Source: Odiellus spinosus
Lineage: Eukaryota > Arthropoda > Arachnida > Opiliones > Phalangiidae
Length of the DNA stretch: 64,000 nt
Direction of reading: 5' to 3'
NCBI GenBank assembly: GCA_963920705.1
Contig: OY987237.1
Span: 4,494,601 to 4,558,600, forward strand
Shown here: piece by piece, positions 53,401 to 64,000 of the stretch
Layout: each line of letters starts with the position of its first letter
How positions within the stretch are numbered: position 1 is the stretch's first letter
Made by a program: the position numbers and the translations under genes
The notes under the pieces: model-generated
What the model saw: the letters and a program-made list of their open reading frames with translations, nothing else
The model's database searches: none
What the model was told of the DNA's origin: nothing

Positions 53401-53873
53401 CCATCGAACTGATCCAAAGTTGAGGATCCAGATTTATAGCCTCCACCGTGAATATAAATCATAACCACTAAGTTCTTGGCCAAAGTCGTCGGTGTCCAAA
53501 TATTCAAATACAAACAGTCTTCCGATGTTTTATCATTGACTGAAGTAAAACCGCTAAATGTCGGAAACGTTTCGGCGGTTTCTTGTTCAACTTGAATGCA
53601 GGCGTTTGGTTTCTTCTTCGCCATAAATACATCATCCTGGTTTTCGTAAGGTTTCGGAGGTTTAAATCTCAATTCTCCAAGTGGTGGTTGAGCGAATGGA
53701 ATACCGTAAAAAACTCTAACCAAATGGTTAGTTGAAGTTTCCATTAGGGAACCCTCGATTTCTCCATTTTGGGTTTTAATTCGAATACTGGATGTATAAT
53801 TACTGTCGCAAGGCTTCGCAATTAAAAGCGAGTTTAACATAAACACCGAGAGAGTAGAGTATAACATTTCCAT
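50494..53873 (-). CDS. Type-B carboxylesterase, secreted (paralogue 2)
   Basis: Three exons: 53873-53303, 51759-50841 and 50671-50494, about 555 residues. Signal peptide MEMLYSTLSVFMLNSLLIA. Landmarks: FYGIPFAQPPLGELRFKPP, EDCLYLNIWTP, the intact oxyanion motif HGGG (about 142-145), nucleophile elbow GQSAGG (Ser about 225), probable acidic residue Asp in TSDGF, and His in HTSELPFIFG. It should therefore be an active ester hydrolase. Intron phases and the 919-bp middle exon match esterase 1 at 10.4-12.4 kb, so the two are duplicates now separated by the EF-hand cluster and about 38 kb. Intron 1 would be only about 125 bp without the 1418-bp transposable element inside it. Substrate is unknown; pheromone, hormone or xenobiotic esters are all possible for this family. 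Confidence 0.92.
52133..52681 (-). pseudogene. Transposase C-terminal fragment (left arm and centre)
   Basis: About 180 codons open to the stop at 52133: HYWSRENPHW, VWCGLLGDRVIGPVF, WYQHDGAPPHFA, IGRGGPVAWPPRSPDLTPVD, FFWGYVQSLVY and a C-terminal GRHFEHLM. The HDGAPPHF Asp and the SPDLTPVD Asp fit the second and third acidic residues of the DDE_3 catalytic core. The N-terminal DNA-binding region and first Asp are absent because the inversion junction cuts the gene, so it cannot encode an active enzyme. Confidence 0.88.
52682..52942 (+). pseudogene. Second transposase C-terminal fragment (right arm)
   Basis: Inverted copy of the last 87 or so codons, from WIGRGGPVAWPP to FEHLM. It differs from the left arm by a few substitutions, including SPDLTQVD for SPDLTPVD. 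An upstream in-frame ATG at 52655 is fortuitous. Confidence 0.88.
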
Positions 53874-55924
53874 CGCTTTTCAACGTAATGCTCCACTTCA
53901 CAACTGAAATAACGCTCTACTTTTCAAGTAGAGTGGAACATTATTTAGGCCTAGTAGCTGAAAGCTACAGGTGATTTTGTATAGCCTATAAAATACCAAC
54001 GAAAATGAAAACGGTTTATCTAATACGTTTATTTACTTGTGTTCAGTAACTTATAGAAGTTTACGAAATTTTTTATTCTCTATATAATTTAACATTGCTT
54101 ATCAATGACCTTATCGTGCTGGATCAGAGCTAGATTATTTAAGCTGCCCTCCAATAATATGATTTGGGTTTTATGGTAGATTAATGGGAGGATATTACAT
54201 ACAAGAACGAATGGTTTTTGCTCAAAACTAATAAGTCTGAGGGGTACTCGGTCATTCCAAAAAATGATCCCGTACACTTCTAAAGAAATCCAAACAAAAA
54301 TTCAAAAATGAAAATACAGAGATTTCTTTCAAAATGTGAAAAAAAAATCAAGAAATAAAAAAATACGACAAGAAATGAAAATATCTGGCACGAAATCAAG
54401 AAATCAGGCACGAAATCAAGAAATGCGTCAATAACTTCGAAGATTTCCTTCCCCCTCGTGCTGGCTCCAATTCTCACTCCAAGTTTGGACGGCAGGTGTT
54501 TCACGTTAACTGCTATCTACCTGCCTAGAGAAATGTCCAAGTTCTATTGATAGTATCAATGTTTCTTTATTGCATGCTTAATAGGGGTTTTTTCATCAAG
54601 TGCTCAAATGGAACAGTTTGGGCTACTTGTGAGCAAATTCAAAGCGTTTCGTGGGATTTTCCATTTTTGGAGGAATTTTTGGGTCAGCTCGTATTGCACA
54701 TGTACAAAGTATTACAAACTCGTAAAAGCAGCTTTACGTACGAGTTCGAAGTAGTTTCACGTACGCGTTCAAGGTAGATTCACGTACGCTATTTGGCCAG
54801 TGTTCTTATTAGGTTAGGTTGTACGGCTTTTAAATAAAAAAGTTATGGGCCATGCGCGGTAGAATTTATTTCATTCGATTCCAATAAGGATCGCAAATCT
54901 TGCCCCTTGATAGTAAAGTACAAATTGAAAAAATATTGGGTGAAATTCTCCCTTATTTCAGTAGCGTAAATGTTACAAATTCGAGCACTCCGTATGAAAA
55001 AGGAATTCCCGTAGGACAACCATCAATAACTCTGCCCTTTAAAACAAAATAAAGGAAAATATTTCATATAAAAAGCAGATTAAGTTGCGAAAGATTTGGC
55101 TGAATTTCCCTGATCTCAAAATTTAATATCTGCCCATTCCGAGTTGAAATAAAAATTGTATCTGTCCATTCCAAGATGTAATTTAATATAAGTCGATTCT
55201 GAATTGTAATATCGTCACAAATAACCATGATTTATTTCAACTTGCTAAGCCTAGCTTGGTTTTTAATTAATATATATATATATATAGGTTAGAAGGGCTT
55301 ATAAATTTAAAAATTGGCAAATATAAATTAATAATGAAATTTGATAACTAAACCCTTCTCAATCCTAGCTTAATTCGTCGCCCCTAATTAGCTGAGTTCC
55401 AAACAGAATATTTAACACGGATATCGAGAGAGGAGTCAAATTATATAAGGTCTCTGGAAATGCCTCCCGAGACGCGTCTAATCCCGGGCCATTTTCGAAA
55501 GGAAATCCAAGCAGTGCGGATGTATTTTTAACTACTTTGACGCGTTACTATTTTAAAGTATTTTTGGATTTAAGTTGCAAAAGAAACACAGTGCTATTTA
55601 ATATCAAAAGTAAGATTCAATTTTAGTTAATTATAGATTAAATTAACCAGAGAATGATGTGTGACAAACTACTACTTTGTTTTACTTTGTATTTCTAAAG
55701 TGAATGTCACTTTCTCCTCTCGTTCAATAATCATTATTATTATTAACTAAATTACTAATAATTACTGCTAATTTATATGCAACAATTAATCACGAAAAAC
55801 ATTTAATTATAATTTCATTGCGAAATTTAAAACGTAGCCCAAAATCTTTCCCACTTATTGGAAACGTTTTAGTTTTAATTTATAACTCAGGTTTCATAAT
55901 CGATTTGAAACGGTAAAATCAAAC
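53874..55924. other. Intergenic, no gene seen
   Basis: AT-rich upstream flank of esterase 2. It contains a 20-bp tandem (GGCACGAAATCAAGAAATCA, about 54388-54428), three ~24-bp units with TTTCACGTACG(A/C)GTTCAA (about 54720-54792) and a TA dinucleotide run (55269-55285). The open frames at 54280, 54547 and 56033 have no recognisable domain. Confidence 0.5.
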
Positions 55925-56185
55925 CGATATTCAAATCGCCAGGAATCGTTTTTAAGCCTCACGTGTTCACGCATTATCTTTATAAATCGGTTTATTGTAG
56001 CTTCATCTATCGGTTGTTGAAACCGAATCGGTATGAAACTGGTTCCCGAAGCAGTTTCGAGAAATCGAATCAAATCGATTCAAGAAAAGACGGTTTCCCG
56101 TTCACAGCACTCTAGCGAAACGTTTTTGAAAGGTTTAAATCTATTCCAAGGCCTAAGTATGAACGCGGCTTATCTGACGTCCTTG
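55925..56185 (+). repeat. Dispersed repeat, copy A (inverted partner at 59258-59515)
   Basis: Contains TTCAAATCGCCAGGAATCG, GTTCACGCATTATCTTTATA, GAAGCAGTTTCGAGAAATCG and ends with CCTAAGTATGAACGCGGCT. The same elements appear in reverse complement at 59258-59515 with about 85 percent visible identity. The last motif is also seen near 29620 and beside several EF-hand genes, so it is a genome-wide family. Confidence 0.85.
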
Positions 56186-56221
56186 TTAATCCCACGTTCC
56201 AAGTTAAAATTGTTTGCATAA

Positions 56222-56274
56222 ATTAGGATAAACACGTTCGTGTTTATTAGGATAAACACGTTCGTGTTTATCCC
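56222..56274 (+). repeat. Two palindromic 25-bp units plus downstream GTC microsatellite
   Basis: AGGATAAACACGTTCGTGTT occurs twice in tandem and each unit is itself a palindrome (GATAAACACG/CGTGTTTATC). An eight-copy GTC run follows at about 56348-56373. Confidence 0.85.
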
Positions 56275-56514
56275 TTTATCTGAACTCGAATTTCATCAGA
56301 AACCGTAATGTCTTTTCCAATGGACCCGCGGCGCTTGATAACTGAAAGCGTCGTCGTCGTCGTCGTCGTCGTTTCCCTCTTCCCACCGTCCACTGAATTC
56401 GAATTAATACAGACAAAGGTACTTTTGAAAAAATTTGATAAGACTTCGATCAGGTACAAGAGTATCTCTAGTTAAACACAGATTTCAATAATGAAATGTT
56501 GATTAAGTATACGA

Positions 56515-56925
56515 AGTAATAGAAAGTAAGGTACCTGAATGGATTACAAAAGGGTGAAATCTTAAGCTTAGCCGAGCTTTACTAATTGCTTCAAAATGAA
56601 TAAACAAAAATTTTATTTCTTAAACAGTAGAATGATAAGGAATATCCATCGAATTCGAGTTAATAGAAAGTAAGGTGCCTGAATGGGTTACAAAAGGGTG
56701 AAATCATAAGCTTAGCCGAGCTTTATTAATTGCTTCAAAATGGTAAACAAAATTTTATTTCTTAAACAGTAGAATGATAATGAATATCCATCGAATTCGA
56801 GTTAATAGAGAGACAGATGCCTGTATGGGTGACGAAAAGGGTAAAACATATAACTAGCCGAGCTTTATTAATTGGCTTTAAATTGATAAACAAAAATTGA
56901 TTTTATTAAACAGTTGATAAGTTTT
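56515..56925 (+). repeat. Three tandem ~140-bp units
   Basis: Units start AATAGAAAGTAAGGT(A/G)CCTGA and include TTAGCCGAGCTTTA(C/T)TAATT and ATATCCATCGAATTCGAGTT. Copies one and two are about 93 percent alike by eye; the third is more diverged and truncated. A partial unit (GAATTCGAATTAATAC) precedes the array at 56394. Confidence 0.9.
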
Positions 56926-57395
56926 TTTTAATGACATTTTTTATCGTTAACGGAAAATTGCATATATTGGGTTCTTTTACTAGGGTAGCCCTCTTCAGCC
57001 GTCTAATTTTGACTATTATGTCATATCATGAGTATCCCATTATATTCACCCTAATTCACCGTAATTAAAAAGTTGGAATGATTTTCTTATCATTTGATTT
57101 TTTAACTTTAATAATATATCTCTTCTCGGCCTATATAAACGAGATTTGCATATTCAGTACTCATAGATGCACTGTACCAATGCGTGGTTTACGTTAGCGT
57201 TTAAAATTGTGGCGAACCCTCTCGTTTGTGCAATGGTGACGTCTTCGATTGTTTAGGCAATCGTTTCTCACCTATATTTCGGTGATAAGAGACTCATTTC
57301 TCACGATCTTTTGGGTAGAGTACTCGAATAAACCGAGGCGATTGAATGTAAATCGCCTTACCTAGAAATGTGGCCAATATAATATAGTAAGTCAC

Positions 57396-57582
57396 TATAA
57401 AAACATTTCACAATGAGAGTTCTAGGGATTAAATATCACTCGAGTTGGACTTCATATCCTGCCAAGTGCTCGATTACACATGAAATTTTGTAAAAACATT
57501 TCACAATGAGAGTTCTAGGGATTAAATATCACTCGAGTTGGACTTCATATCCTGCCAAGTGCTCGATTACACATGAAATTTA
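57396..57582 (+). repeat. Two identical 91-bp tandem copies
   Basis: AAAAACATTTCACAATGAGA through CGATTACACATGAAATTT occurs at 57399-57489 and again directly after with no visible change, implying a very recent duplication or gene conversion. Confidence 0.92.
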
Positions 57583-57944
57583 TAGTTTAACGTTTTCAAT
57601 CTCTACTTTATTTTTTAAAATACTTGAGTTTTGCGACTAGGATGTGCTTTAGATCCAATAGCTTCGTCATTACAACTACGTAATAACGTTGCTATTAAGT
57701 AGTTGACCAATTATTGAAGTCTGTATCTAAATCACGTCTAACTCAATTATAATAAAAAATAAAGATTTAGAATTTTAAATAGGATATACGAAACGGAAAT
57801 TGATGTCGGCGAGTTAAATAAACGGCCACATACTTCTGGTCTCCAGAATTATGTTCTCATGCTGCTTTAAAGAATTGTTTCGCTTTCCATGCTCATTTTT
57901 TGTCGATGCGATTCAATATTATAAATTTAATCTCTAGCTCGGTC

Positions 57945-58390
57945 TAGCCCGTCCCTCTTGTAATATTTTAGGTAAGGCTAGGTTAGTTAATCCCTCGACC
58001 TCCCCCGTCCATCTGGTAATCTTTAAGGTAAGGTTAGGTTAGTTAATCCCTCTAATTAGCCAATCCTTCCAACTAGTTAATCCTTAGCTCGGGCTATTTG
58101 TAATATTTTAGGTAAGGCTAGGTTAGGTAAGTTAATTCCTCGAATTAGCCCATCGTTCCAACTAGTTAATCCCTCGGGTTACCCATTCCATCAAGTAATC
58201 TTTAAGGTTAAATTAGGTTAATTAAACCCTGGAAATAGCCCATCCCTCCAACTAGGTAATCCCTATAACTCGGGCTAACCCGTTCCTCTTGTAGTATTTT
58301 AGGTAAGATTAGTTTAGGTTAGTTAATCAATTGAACTAGCCCATCCCTGTTTTACAACTTAGGTAAGGTTTGGTTAGTTAATCTCTGCCT
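57945..58390 (+). repeat. Degenerate TTAGGTTAG-rich tandem array
   Basis: Five to six diverged units built from GGTAAGG(C/T)TAGGTTAGTTAA, TCCCTC(G/T)AA-TTAGCCCATC and CTCGGGCTA. No coding capacity. Confidence 0.75.
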
Positions 58391-58551
58391 TTCGAGATTT
58401 GTACCAGGGTCTCAATTACGAATAGATTGAAGCCTCAATTAAACGCTTTAATTTTTATTCAGCATTAGTAAGAATTAAAGTTCAATAAACCTATAAAGCA
58501 AAATAGTGAAATGTGGAAAAGGTGTATATTTTTGGAGAAAAAAGGACAGAA

Positions 58552-59059
58552 ATTATACAAAAAAGAGGTTGCTTCGCACCCTTAAAAAAACTCTTTATCT
58601 AACTCGAATCAAACCCGTGAAGGGACAGAAATTATTTGTTAGAGAAAGAGCAATTTCATATCTTTAAAATTATAGTTAGTAGATTTAGTCTACTACTTCA
58701 AAGATTTTATTACTATTATATATTTTCCAAAAAACGGACAAAGACGACCTAGTTAACCATCCTCTCCCATTGATGTTTATTTTAAATTCTATCAATATCA
58801 CTAATAAAATTAGCTAAAGATGGAGTTCCTTTAATGTATATATATTTATCATTAGTCCTAGGTCGTCTTTATCCGTTTTTTGGAAAATATATAATAGTAA
58901 TAAAATCTTTGAAGTAGTAGACTAAATCTACTAACTATAATTTTAAAGATATGAAATTGCTCTTTCTCTAACAAATAATTTCTGTCCCTTCACGGGTTTG
59001 ATTCGAGTTAGATAAAGAGTTTTTTTAAGGGTGCGAAGCAACCTCTTTTTTGTATAATT
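58552..59059. repeat. Long palindrome, 201-bp arms, 106-bp loop
   Basis: Arms 58552-58752 and 58859-59059 are near-perfect reverse complements. Outer ends are AATTATACAAAAAAGAGGTT and AACCTCTTTTTTGTATAATT; inner ends are GACGACCTAG and CTAGGTCGTC. No coding capacity and no clear target duplication. Confidence 0.92.
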
Positions 59060-59257
59060 AATATTTGTGTGTAAAATTAGGCACATTTTAATTATAATGA
59101 ATCAATAGCAAAATTAAGTATTGCATTTCATTCTCCCTTTTAAGCTAAGATCTATAAGTAAAAATAATAGTTTAAATTATTAAACTATAAATAATAATAA
59201 TTTATTTGACACGGTAAATTTTTTTAGTACATTTTGGTCATGTTCAAGTCATAAGCA

Positions 59258-59515
59258 GCGTTCATACTAGGCCTTGGAATCGATTTAAATCGTTACAAAA
59301 CGATTCGTTAAAGTCGTGGGAACGGGAAACCGTCTTTTCTCGAATCGATTTCATTCGATTTCTCGAAACTGCTTCGGGAACCATTTTCATATCGATTCTG
59401 TTTCAACAACCGATAGAAGAAGCTACAATAAATCGATTTATAAAGATAATGCGTGAACACGTGACGCTTAAAACGATTCCTGGCGATTGAATATCGGTTT
59501 AATTTCACCGTTTCA
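59258..59515 (-). repeat. Dispersed repeat, copy B (inverted relative to 55925-56185)
   Basis: Reverse complement of copy A, beginning AGCAGCGTTCATACTAGGCC and ending CGATTGAATATCGGTTTAAT. The minus-strand frame at 59308-59508 is therefore repeat, not gene. Confidence 0.85.
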
Positions 59516-59907
59516 AACCGATTTAAGAAATGCTAGTGTTGAATTTTAGGCCGCTGCGACCGAAATTATTTAAAGTTAAAATGAAAAAGATGAAAAAATT
59601 TGTTATTTAAGAGATCTCTATCTCTTAAATAACAAAAATATGGGCGTACTATTTATTAATAACCTATTAATTAACCCATGGAAAATCATTCGCAGTATAT
59701 AAATATCCCCCGAGGCAAGTGATTTTTGTGACCCCTCACGTAATTTCAAAATAAGGGTGAATACATCCAGATATCCAGAATTTTTTTTGCAAAGCTTAGA
59801 GGAAAATTAAATAAAAAAAAGTTAATTAGTTTGGACGCGCCGCCACCTTGTAAGAAGTATAGAAGATTTTGCCTCTGTTACTTTTCACCAAAAATAATTT
59901 ATAATAC

Positions 59908-60147
59908 GATTCTGTATTTTATTTTGAAAAAGAACTGCTACTTCATGGATGTTTAAAAACTTTAATTAATCTAGAATAAATTCAGAAGCTTTCGGGTCGC
60001 GACCCTTAATGATTTAGTATTGTATAATTTTGGCTGATGAAGGGTCACGACCCAAAAGCTTCTTAATTTATTTTAGATTAATTTAAGTTTTTAGACATCC
60101 ATGAAGTAGCAGTTCTTTTTCAAAATAAAATATAGAATTATTCTAGA
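59908..60147. repeat. Palindrome with ~105-bp arms
   Basis: TTGAAAAAGAACTGCTACTTC...AGAAGCTTTCGGGTCGCGACCC pairs with GGGTCACGACCCAAAAGCTT...GAAGTAGCAGTTCTTTTTCAA. The loop around 60013-60034 is short. No coding capacity. Confidence 0.88.
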
Positions 60148-60713
60148 ACCATAAGAATTTTAATATTTATAATATGTATGTAAATTTTAACTTTAAAATG
60201 AAATTTCAAGGTTGCAATTGAGCATGAAAATGATTTAAAATTGGAAAATATTTTAAGTCAATGTTATAATATATTGAAAATTTTCTGTGATCCACACCCA
60301 GTTAATTACTTCAGTCTGTTAATATACGCAATTACAACAAATCGTGTCAAAACTTAACTATATAATTAATAGATAAATAAAAGCCCTAAATCTGAATTTC
60401 AAATGATATAAACCTGTTATTGGGGGATGAGAAATTTAAGGTATAGGGATAAGACTAACTCTTTGATGATAACAAATCAGTAAATCGAGTTTTAAATATA
60501 TAGAATGCTGTTTAAGGATTTAAGGGAAACATGGAGAAAAACGGAGGGATAAATTACTAAAACACGTAATTAGTTCGACGTTTTGTATTTGAAACAAATG
60601 TTCAATCACCATTCACACGTTTGCAGGGAGGAAAGCCCAAATTTTTAAACATACGTATATTAACGTTGCATTTTCTAGAATTAAAAGGACTGGAGGAAAT
60701 ATATGATGAAAAA
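60148..60713. other. 5' flank of the MFSD12-like gene
   Basis: AT-rich. A good acceptor (TTTGCAG at 60620-60626) precedes the first coding exon and suggests a non-coding first exon within or upstream of this stretch. Nothing else is seen. Confidence 0.5.
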
Positions 60714-63700
60714 ATGGTAAGAGCCACTTCGAAACGTAGCAGCGAAGAGATGGACCAGGAGAATTTGTCCTTTTTTATACCGCGACAAGGACGTTTACCG
60801 TGGTCCCAACGATTCAGTTACGGCGTGGGTCACATTCTGAACGACCTATCAGCGTCCTTATGGTTCAGCTACCTAATGGTGTACCTACAATTCGTTCTGG
60901 GCTTTGACACGTTCTTATCCGGTATAGTTTTGATGGTGGGCCAAGTTGCGGATGCCGTGGCCACCCCTCTCATTGGATACGAAGGGGACGTGGCGGGAGA
61001 AAGTGGCCTTTGCTTAAAGTATGGAAGGCGGAAATGCCTACATTTGGTTGGTGAGTTTCGATCCTGACCGCGCATAAAAATCGGCCGATTTTTATGCGCG
61101 GAAAAGAGCTAGTTGTCACGCGCGAACATACTTTTGATTAAAGTAATTAATTTTTTTATATATCTATTCAAGGAACATTGGCTGTGATTATTAGTTTTCC
61201 ATTCATATTCACGGGATGTCCCTCGTGTCCTGGTCACCCTTCCAACACTGCCAAACTCGTTCTATTAATCCCTCTAGTGTGCATCTTTCAATTTGGGTGG
61301 GCAACAACGCAAGTCGCTCACCTGGCTCTCATACCTGATTTAACCGAAGACGATGACGAACGAGATTTGTTGAATATTATTAGGTTAGACAAACACTTTT
61401 CACTTGTTGCGAAATCGATATACTCAGAGAATTTTTGATTTTAACTGTACCTCTTCCCCCTCCCTTTAATTATAACATCATTATGTTTTTGATCAAAGTG
61501 CGTTGAATTTTTGTCAAATGCTCAACTACTTAAATTAATACAATTTCTTTATAATCCACGAACTGTTTTATATATAATAGTTTAAAAATGTTAACATATA
61601 TTTTGTAATAGGTATTCATTTGACGTTATTGCCGACGTCATTGTCTACGTCGTGGCTTGGATTGTATTGGATTTTATGACGAAGGGACCAGATGATGATA
61701 ATAGGATCGGGTTCGAAGATTCTGGGAAATTTGTGGTATGATTTACTCGACTCTTAATCTTTAACATATTTTTCCTCGAGAGCTTACTTCATCAAAATAA
61801 AGTTATATGTTATATTTCATTATATTATAATATCAAGTTTCCTTTATATCTATTTAGTCGATCATAAAATATCATGAAATCATTTTTCTACAATTAATAC
61901 GAATTTAACAGATCATTGCTTGGATCCTCACCGTAATAGGGACGGTCTTTTCAATTATCTTTCAACTTGGCGTGAAAGAAATGCCTCGTCCCAAAAGGGA
62001 GGAGGATGGTTCATCCAGCTCGTCATCATCAATGATCGGCGCTGCCAATGCCGCTTCTTCACCCTTAATGACGTGGAGTGATTGGATTAAGGAACCCAAT
62101 TTTTATCACGTATAGATCCCCTTAACAATAATTTTGCCTCGTTAAAAACCTATTTTAAAATTTTGTCTATATTTAAATGCAGATCACTTTGTTGTTCACA
62201 ACGGCACGGATGGTCCACAATTTCACGACTGTTTTCATTCCGCTTTATCTCCAAGAGTCCTTGGGGGCCCATCAGGTAAGACTATCACTCACGGTTCTTA
62301 TCTTATAGGTTCGATTATAAATATAATATGAAATTTATTCTTATATTTCAACAGGACATGCTGGCAAAAATTCCCCTGGTAATTAACTTGAGTGGTTTCG
62401 CGTCATCATTGGCATTAAAGTACAGCATTGGTTGCTTAGGAAAGAAGGTACGATAAATATTAAAGTTTGCAAGGCATATTCATAGTTTTCACTAAAGGGG
62501 GTAAATGCCGTTCCCTCAGTGAAATGTTTTGTTTTTGTTGAACAAACTATATTTATAATCTAAAAAATGGATCCAATTATATAGGCTTCGTACGTGGTGG
62601 GAGTGACATTTGGAGTTGCCGGTTGCGTGTGGATTGCTTTAGATCAGGGTTACCCTTTCTGCGCTAATGGAATCTACGGTGTTGCTGTCCTTCTGGGGCT
62701 AGGATCCTCAGCAATGTTAGTCTGTTCAATGTCTTTCATTCCAGATTTAATAGGCATTGATAACGTAAGTATATAACATGCTTCGAAATTATTAACATGT
62801 ACGCGCATTCTTTGTTCATACGTGCAAGAAGGATCAGATAAGGAGAGGAAAAGTGGGGCTGCGTTGAGTTAGAGAGAGAAGAGCCAACCTCCCACTCGGG
62901 TGGAAAGGGGGGATAGGAAATTCTCGAGGTAAACTGTTGTCACGTGGTCACTAGCGTCGTTGGCTACTATGAAGCTGATAAAGGATCCGTTTTACCCACA
63001 TGACAACATTTTACCACGAAACGTCTCTACCCCCGTTCTCCCAGAGTGGGAGTTTAAGCCGACGCAGTAGGAACCGAGCCGTCCCCACTTTTCCTCTCCT
63101 TATCTGATCCTTCTTGATACGTGTGATAGATTTTGAATCACTTTTAAGGGTATCACGTAACACTCGCACCAGTGGTGATATCATTAGTACATTAAAATCT
63201 GTACGTAGACAAATTTGAATGGGGTCTATAGTCCGTGTATCTCCATGCAGTTCAGTAAAAACGAAACCAACATTATTGTATAATCCAATTATTTAAACTC
63301 TATTGTAAAAATATAACGACGCATTACCCTTCATGATACCTTTCTCATAGTATAAACCCCATGTAAACAAACAAAAATTTCAAAAATTCTCTTCTCACGC
63401 GTTGTTGGGGTTTCCCTCAGTTGCGCCACTTTAGTAAAAATAGCCTAACCTCCCTCTCTTGGATTTTTTCGCGACCATCACGAAAAAAAGGAGATTAAGC
63501 TCCATAGAAATGGCCCATTTGGCTACTTAAAGAGGTTTTAATTTACTTATTGTAACATAAATAGCGTTTTAACGAAGAGTTTGAATTTTTCATAGGAAAA
63601 CGGCGCCTTCGTATACGGAGCAATAAGTTTCTTTGATAAAATGACCATTGGTATTAGCGTCCTACTAGTCCAATATGTTCACGGGTACGTTAATTTCCTC

Positions 63701-64000
63701 GATACTCGATTTTAAAGTGAATCTGTCACTGATTTTCAAGAGTTTCAAATAGAATTTAAGTATTATTTAAGGAAAAAAACGTTAAAATTATTCAAAATAT
63801 AAAAGTCCAACGCATTTTTAAATTTCTTTGCAGCGTGTATTGCAACAACGATTGCGTCTATTTCTACAGATACGTCTTGGCTTACGTTACAGGAGGAATC
63901 GCTATTTGTTCGGCAATCGTTGTTTTAACAATCAACACAAGGACACTCACGCTCCGCTCAAAAGGCAAGAAAATAAATCTTAAGAGCTCTTTTTCGATCT
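60714..64000 (+). CDS. MFSD12: MFSD12-like major facilitator transporter (3' end outside window)
   Basis: Nine coding exons: 60714-61050, 61173-61383, 61612-61735, 61912-62109, 62183-62275, 62355-62447, 62585-62764, 63596-63684 and 63834-beyond 64000. All introns are GT-AG and phases agree. The start at 60714 gives an N-tail followed by QRFSYGVGHILNDLSASLWF, the MFSD12 TM1 signature. Then come GQVADAVATPLIGYEGD, YGRRKCLHLVG, FQFGWATTQVAHLALIPDL, RYSFDVIADVIVYVVAW, a Ser-rich central loop, TARMVHNFTTVFIPLYLQ, FIPDLIGIDNENGAFVYG and SFFDKMTIG. MFSD12 is a twelve-helix protein of lysosomes and lysosome-related organelles, needed for cysteine import. Intron 7 contains a 292-bp MITE. About 490 residues are visible and the reading frame is still open at the edge. 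Confidence 0.93.
62825..63116. mobile_element. MITE, 292 bp, in MFSD12 intron 7
   Basis: Same family and exact same length as 27248-27539 but in opposite orientation. Ends CAAGAAGGATCAGATAAGG / CCTTATCTGATCCTTCTTG are flanked by ATACGTG on both sides (62818-62824 and 63117-63123). Interior sequence is about 90 percent alike after reversal. No coding capacity. Confidence 0.92.

Noticed and set aside
57120-57380. Possible LTR with TATA and initiator
   Set aside because: CTATATAAACGAG followed by TCAGTA is suggestive, but no paired LTR, primer-binding site, polypurine tract or coding region was found.
1-64000. tRNA or rRNA genes
   Set aside because: Looking for A/B-box and conserved rRNA motifs by eye gave no convincing case. 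A tRNAscan or covariance search would be decisive.

Overview
The window is nuclear DNA of an insect. It is AT-rich and full of spliceosomal introns, inverted-repeat elements and short CCTAA/TTAGG-like tracts. Five conserved single-copy animal genes can be read exon by exon. A beetle or another holometabolous insect is plausible, but the sequence alone does not settle the order.

Layout. (1) 0-12.4 kb is a compact block of genes: the 3' part of a FLASH/CASP8AP2 homologue (+) carrying an 18-copy coding minisatellite; a complete three-exon COX17 (+); a complete UBE2F, the NEDD8 E2 (-); a complete five-exon VPS25 of ESCRT-II (+); and a three-exon secreted type-B carboxylesterase (-). (2) 12.4-24.5 kb has no recognisable gene. 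It is dominated by two interleaved large inverted repeats (about 13.97-19.86 kb and 15.37-22.22 kb) whose ends carry hairpins. (3) 24.5-50.1 kb is a tandem cluster of six paralogues (+) of a small secreted protein: signal peptide, a domain of 12 or more cysteines, then two canonical EF-hands. Each copy has the same promoter block and a 5' non-coding exon. The first copy has an in-frame TGA at a conserved cysteine codon. A seventh, decayed copy lies inverted at 47.5 kb. The cluster is interrupted by MITEs, palindromes and a 100-bp satellite of about 24 copies. (4) 50.5-53.9 kb holds a second carboxylesterase (-) with the same exon plan as the first; its first intron contains a 1.4-kb palindromic derivative of a Tc1/mariner-type element. 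(5) 53.9-60.7 kb is gene-free, with tandem repeats and long palindromes. (6) 60.7-64.0 kb holds nine exons of an MFSD12-like transporter (+), which runs off the window.

The housekeeping genes act in unrelated processes: histone mRNA processing, copper delivery to cytochrome oxidase, cullin neddylation, endosomal sorting and lysosomal cysteine transport. The one locus that looks like a lineage-specific system is the Cys-rich/EF-hand cluster, which lies between two related esterases. Its duplicated segments provide empty-site comparisons that date and define several transposon insertions.
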